This document shows, one piece after another, positions 30,841 through 33,394 of a stretch of DNA of 33,394 nt. The notes beneath the pieces are model-generated. The model saw only the letters and a list, made by a program, of their open reading frames with translations, was not told where the DNA came from and did no database searches. A program made the translations under genes and the position numbers. Source of the DNA: Saccoglossus kowalevskii (Eukaryota; Hemichordata; Enteropneusta; Harrimaniidae); contig NW_003149770.1 in the NCBI RefSeq assembly GCF_000003605.2, positions 143,967-177,360 of the forward strand, written 5' to 3'. Positions within the stretch are counted from its first letter, which is position 1; each line of letters begins with the position of its first letter.

Positions 30841-31610
30841 TCCTGCGTCCTACTTGCCATTCGCAAGGGACGCCGGGAACCAGCGAACAACGTGACTCAC
30901 TGTGTATTAAAAGATGGCGCCTGTGTTTGCTGAAAATTATAGAAGATCGTCACGATATTAACGTAGCTAATTGCGGTCATTCACAAATTCAGTTAGATAA
31001 CACCGAGTATCACCGTCAAAATACAATATCATTCAGTCATTTGGAGCGTTTCCTAATATTTAGTCACTGACACTTGAAATGGCTTTCGACTTAATGACAC
31101 ATTTACAATTTCGGACCCAAAATATACAACTCGCAGCTCTTGTGGTTTCATCATGGAGGCTTTTCTTTCAAAACGTTTCCTGATTTTAAAAAATATGTCT
31201 GATACCGGGCTGCCGGCCGTTGTAGATCGACATAATTAACATCCACGCGGCGGGGCACTGTTTAAAACGCAATGCCAACAAAACATACACAAATCCATTA
31301 TGTACAAGCAGACAATACTATCAACATCAGATAAACAAATCAGTCGAACGAAATTATAATGTACATAAATAATTAACTTGTTGAACGACAGAAATGCCAG
31401 TAACAGTGGTCAATTAATTACTTAATGAAGACAGCATGAGTGCAGTCCATCAGTCAATTGATCCCGGCTATTAAGCACTTAGTAGATCGGCAACGACACA
31501 AGTCCCGAATTATCCTATATTTCAGTTAGTATATGTCTGAGCCGTTAAAAATTGAACAGACAACTGGTTTGAAAGAGATTGAATGACAGACACGTCAGGC
31601 GAATCTATTT
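30841..31610. other. sequence beyond the gypsy fragment
   Basis: The plus-strand frame 30669-31070 leaves gypsy-like sequence at about 30830 and continues as an unrecognised stretch. The rest shows nothing identifiable. Confidence 0.35.
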
Positions 31611-31699
31611 TCACCCACGTGAATTGCAGCATGCATTAATTAAATAACATAAAACCCCATCGTCAGTAGGTACAATATCGTTTACTCCACTGTACTTAC

Positions 31700-31834
31700 C
31701 AAATATTTTGTCGATTTTTAGATTATTCAGTTTTATCGCGAAGTGATAAAGAGATTGACAAGGTTTATTACCATTTACCTTGCTTATAAAGAAATCTGCT
31801 CCCAAGATGCAATACTGGTCCAGGAACACATTGC
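31700..31834 (-). CDS. possible exon of unknown protein
   Basis: After acceptor CATTTTCTTTGAGTTCAG (ending at 31835) the minus-strand frame encodes GNVFLDQYCILGADFFISK, where a consensus donor GTAAATGG stands at 31778. The frame also reads on through KPCQSLYHFAIKLNNLKIDK and IFG to a strong donor GTAAGTACAG at 31699. Either end is possible. The opposite strand also presents an exon-like unit (31792 onward, SAPKMQYWSRNTLPELKENV), so the strand is unresolved. No family is recognised. Confidence 0.3.
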
Positions 31835-32187
31835 CTGAACTCAAAGAAAATGTGGGTAAAGGTAGGATTACGGCAAACGAAGTGGCTCACTTGGCATTTT
31901 ATAAAAACATTTTAAAATTCATTTACATTTTGAAAACTCATTTTTATTTTATAATCTTTTTTTAATAATTATTTTCGGTTCTGGAATCGATTTTCTAGTT
32001 TTCATTTTTAAAATCCATTTTTGTTTTCAAAAATATAATTTATACAAATTAAAAATACTTGACGGTAACACGCAGAATATAATTATTTATGTTGAAATTA
32101 ATCTAATTCCCATTACTGCTGCATCGCTCATATTTACCATAAACATCACTGTTTTGTTACAACAATGCACACGCATAGATTTAAATC

Positions 32188-32807
32188 ATGTCTGCAGTAA
32201 AAAAAATCACGAAACTTGCCTTTGATGGGCAGGTTAGAATGGGGTATATCTGTAACGTGTTTATGTATTTTTCATGTCACCACTGGTGTTTGAAATACTA
32301 CAGTCGTAATGACATCAAAGCTAAATACTATCACTGGTTTCAGAAACACGGTAACCAAAAAAAATTACCAAAACAGCTCACAGTCGTGTCCGTGTTAGTG
32401 TACATTATTTATGTAGTGTCAACCGTCATTACCTTGACTGGAATATCGGCTTTATTTCTTCATTGTGCATATCAAGGTGAAGTTCATGAGAACTCTGTCA
32501 ACAGTGTTTTTTTATGAACTTGTATTTTTTCTGATGCAATATTCGCCCTCTAAAATTTAATCTATTTCATGGCTATTTCAGAGTAGTCACATCGCTTACA
32601 ATTTGCTGGTTGTACGGTATAGTCGTCGCCATATTTGACGTTATCAGTTATATCAATTACACTTACGTAACGATTATAATTGTCGTTATTATGGAAAGCC
32701 GTATGGGACCCTGCTGCGTCAATATAAATTGCATGGTAAAACATATAGCTTCAAAATTATGCTGCTTCTTCAACAAAAGTGCGATTTCCGATGTCTACGT
32801 TTACTAA
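32188..32807 (+). CDS. two-exon multi-pass membrane protein, unknown family
   Basis: Exon 1 (32188-32476) starts at ATG and ends at donor CAAG|GTGAAG. Exon 2 (32587-32807) follows an acceptor ...TATTTCAGAGTAG and joins in phase to give 169 residues. Segments: a first hydrophobic stretch about residues 18-35 (MGYICNVFMYFSCHHW), a basic loop (KAKYYHWFQKHGNQKKLPKQ), a long helix about residues 66-92 (VVSVLVYIIYVVSTVITLTG), another in exon 2 (SLTICWLYGIVVAIFDVISY), then YVTIIIVVIM and a Cys-rich tail (MGPCCVNINCMVKHIASKLC). This suggests three or four membrane passes with a cytosolic basic loop. I do not recognise the family. The start could lie further upstream if TGTCTGCAG at 32190-32198 acts as an acceptor. 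Confidence 0.45.
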
Positions 32808-32951
32808 TTGTAGTAGTAGCAATCAGTGCAAAACTTATTCACTATCGTCGCTAATTAATTAGCAGTTGTCGCAAAGCGAGTTGTAGTAGTCGCGATTTAA
32901 CGGGAGATGATTTGTAGAAGTCACTAACACACTACAGCGTATTTCTTTTTC

Positions 32952-33190
32952 CAAGTTGTCGAAGCAAACAAGTCCCCCTAGTAGACGACGCAACTTGTAC
33001 TTTTCAAGTTGTCGACGCAAAACGAGTCCCCCTAGGTGACTTTCCTTTTTTCATTTCAAGTTGACGCAGACGCATTTTTTGCTAGTAGTCGACGACGCAC
33101 ATTAGCATTTTCAAGTTGACGCAGACGCATTTCCTGGTAAACGACAACGCACAGTGTATTTTTCAAATTGACACCAACGCAACATTGGAG
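32952..33190. repeat. degenerate 53-bp tandem repeats
   Basis: Units begin with CAAGTTG(T/-)CG(A)CGCA at 32952, 33005, 33057, 33112 and 33164 (CAAATTGACACCAACGC), spacing 52-55 bp. Copies 1 and 2 share GAGTCCCCCTAG, and copies 3 and 4 share GACGCAGACGCATTT. Weaker related words (GTTGTCGCAAAGCGAG, GTAGTAGTCGCGA) occur at 32865-32900, so the array may once have been longer. No coding sequence is seen. Confidence 0.75.
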
Positions 33191-33394
33191 TTAGGGTGCG
33201 GATGATAATCTTCGCAGAGAAAATTTTAAGAAAAACCAAGTCAGAAATAATATTTATATAAAATAAAACCTGTGTATAGTAGCAACCGCCCAATGAACAG
33301 TCTTGATATGGAAGACTATTGGAGGTTGATATTTGTATATGGATCTCCACTCGTATATTTGTCATAAATAAAAGAAATGTGACTTGAGGAAATT
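33191..33394. other. window end, no recognised feature
   Basis: A minus-strand frame (33365-33111) overlaps the tandem repeats and has no motif support. Confidence 0.4.

Noticed and set aside
1-33394. tRNA, rRNA or bacterial operon features
   Set aside because: No cloverleaf with intact A and B boxes, no rRNA core sequence and no prokaryotic gene organisation were seen on either strand by eye. A tRNAscan run would be the proper test.

Overview
The window looks like an AT-rich, intron-containing invertebrate genome, most likely a lophotrochozoan such as a bivalve mollusc. The reasons are splice-site-bounded short exons, frequent TACATGTA-type words, (ATT)n-tailed LINE ends, a Penelope-like element and a Mutator-like transposase with metazoan introns, and small death-fold genes. 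The species is an inference. Most of the coding content is broken or nested, and the longest uninterrupted frames are under 180 codons.

Layout. 1-320: a 50-bp tandem array entering from the left edge. 727-1218 (-): a two-coding-exon gene for a 99-residue death effector domain (DED) protein. 4504-4646 (+): an intact first coding exon of DPAGT1 (dolichol-P GlcNAc-1-P transferase). Its last exons follow at 5860-6214 but carry a nonsense codon and a frameshift, and the catalytic middle is absent. 6580-11320: a block present in three diverged direct copies, one of which keeps an open minus-strand exon. 11655-14464: a decayed Ty3/gypsy element of the C-clade (Mag/K02A2.6-like) type, interrupted by a 721-base assembly gap and closed by a 3' LTR. 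14518-18370: retroelement debris, with a possible BEL/Pao LTR end and primer site, gag fragments in inverted orientation, a CCHC knuckle and two tandem fibronectin type III (FN3) modules. 18462-18830: a LINE 3' end abutting a minus-strand TIR-domain remnant (18838-19021). 19561-20433 (-): a candidate multi-exon gene of unknown family. 21275-21598: a 107-codon frame split by one TGA. 21695-22440: a second LINE fragment. 23148-24522: a four-exon Mutator-like transposase pseudogene. 24977-25805 (-): splice-bounded exons of unknown genes. 26740-28330 (-): a Penelope-like element with a GIY-YIG endonuclease and a hammerhead-like 3' motif. 28455-28930 (-): a two-exon candidate gene. 29760-30840: a gypsy gag/protease/pre-RT fragment. 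32188-32807: a two-exon multi-pass membrane protein. 32952-33190: degenerate 53-bp tandem repeats.

No coherent new multi-gene system is visible. The points of most interest are the small genes that a long-ORF search misses (DED protein, the 20.4-19.6 kb gene, the 28.9-28.5 kb gene, the membrane protein), the gutted DPAGT1 locus, the TIR remnant beside a LINE end, and the hammerhead-like core in the Penelope element. Family assignments come from recognised motifs, not from a database search.
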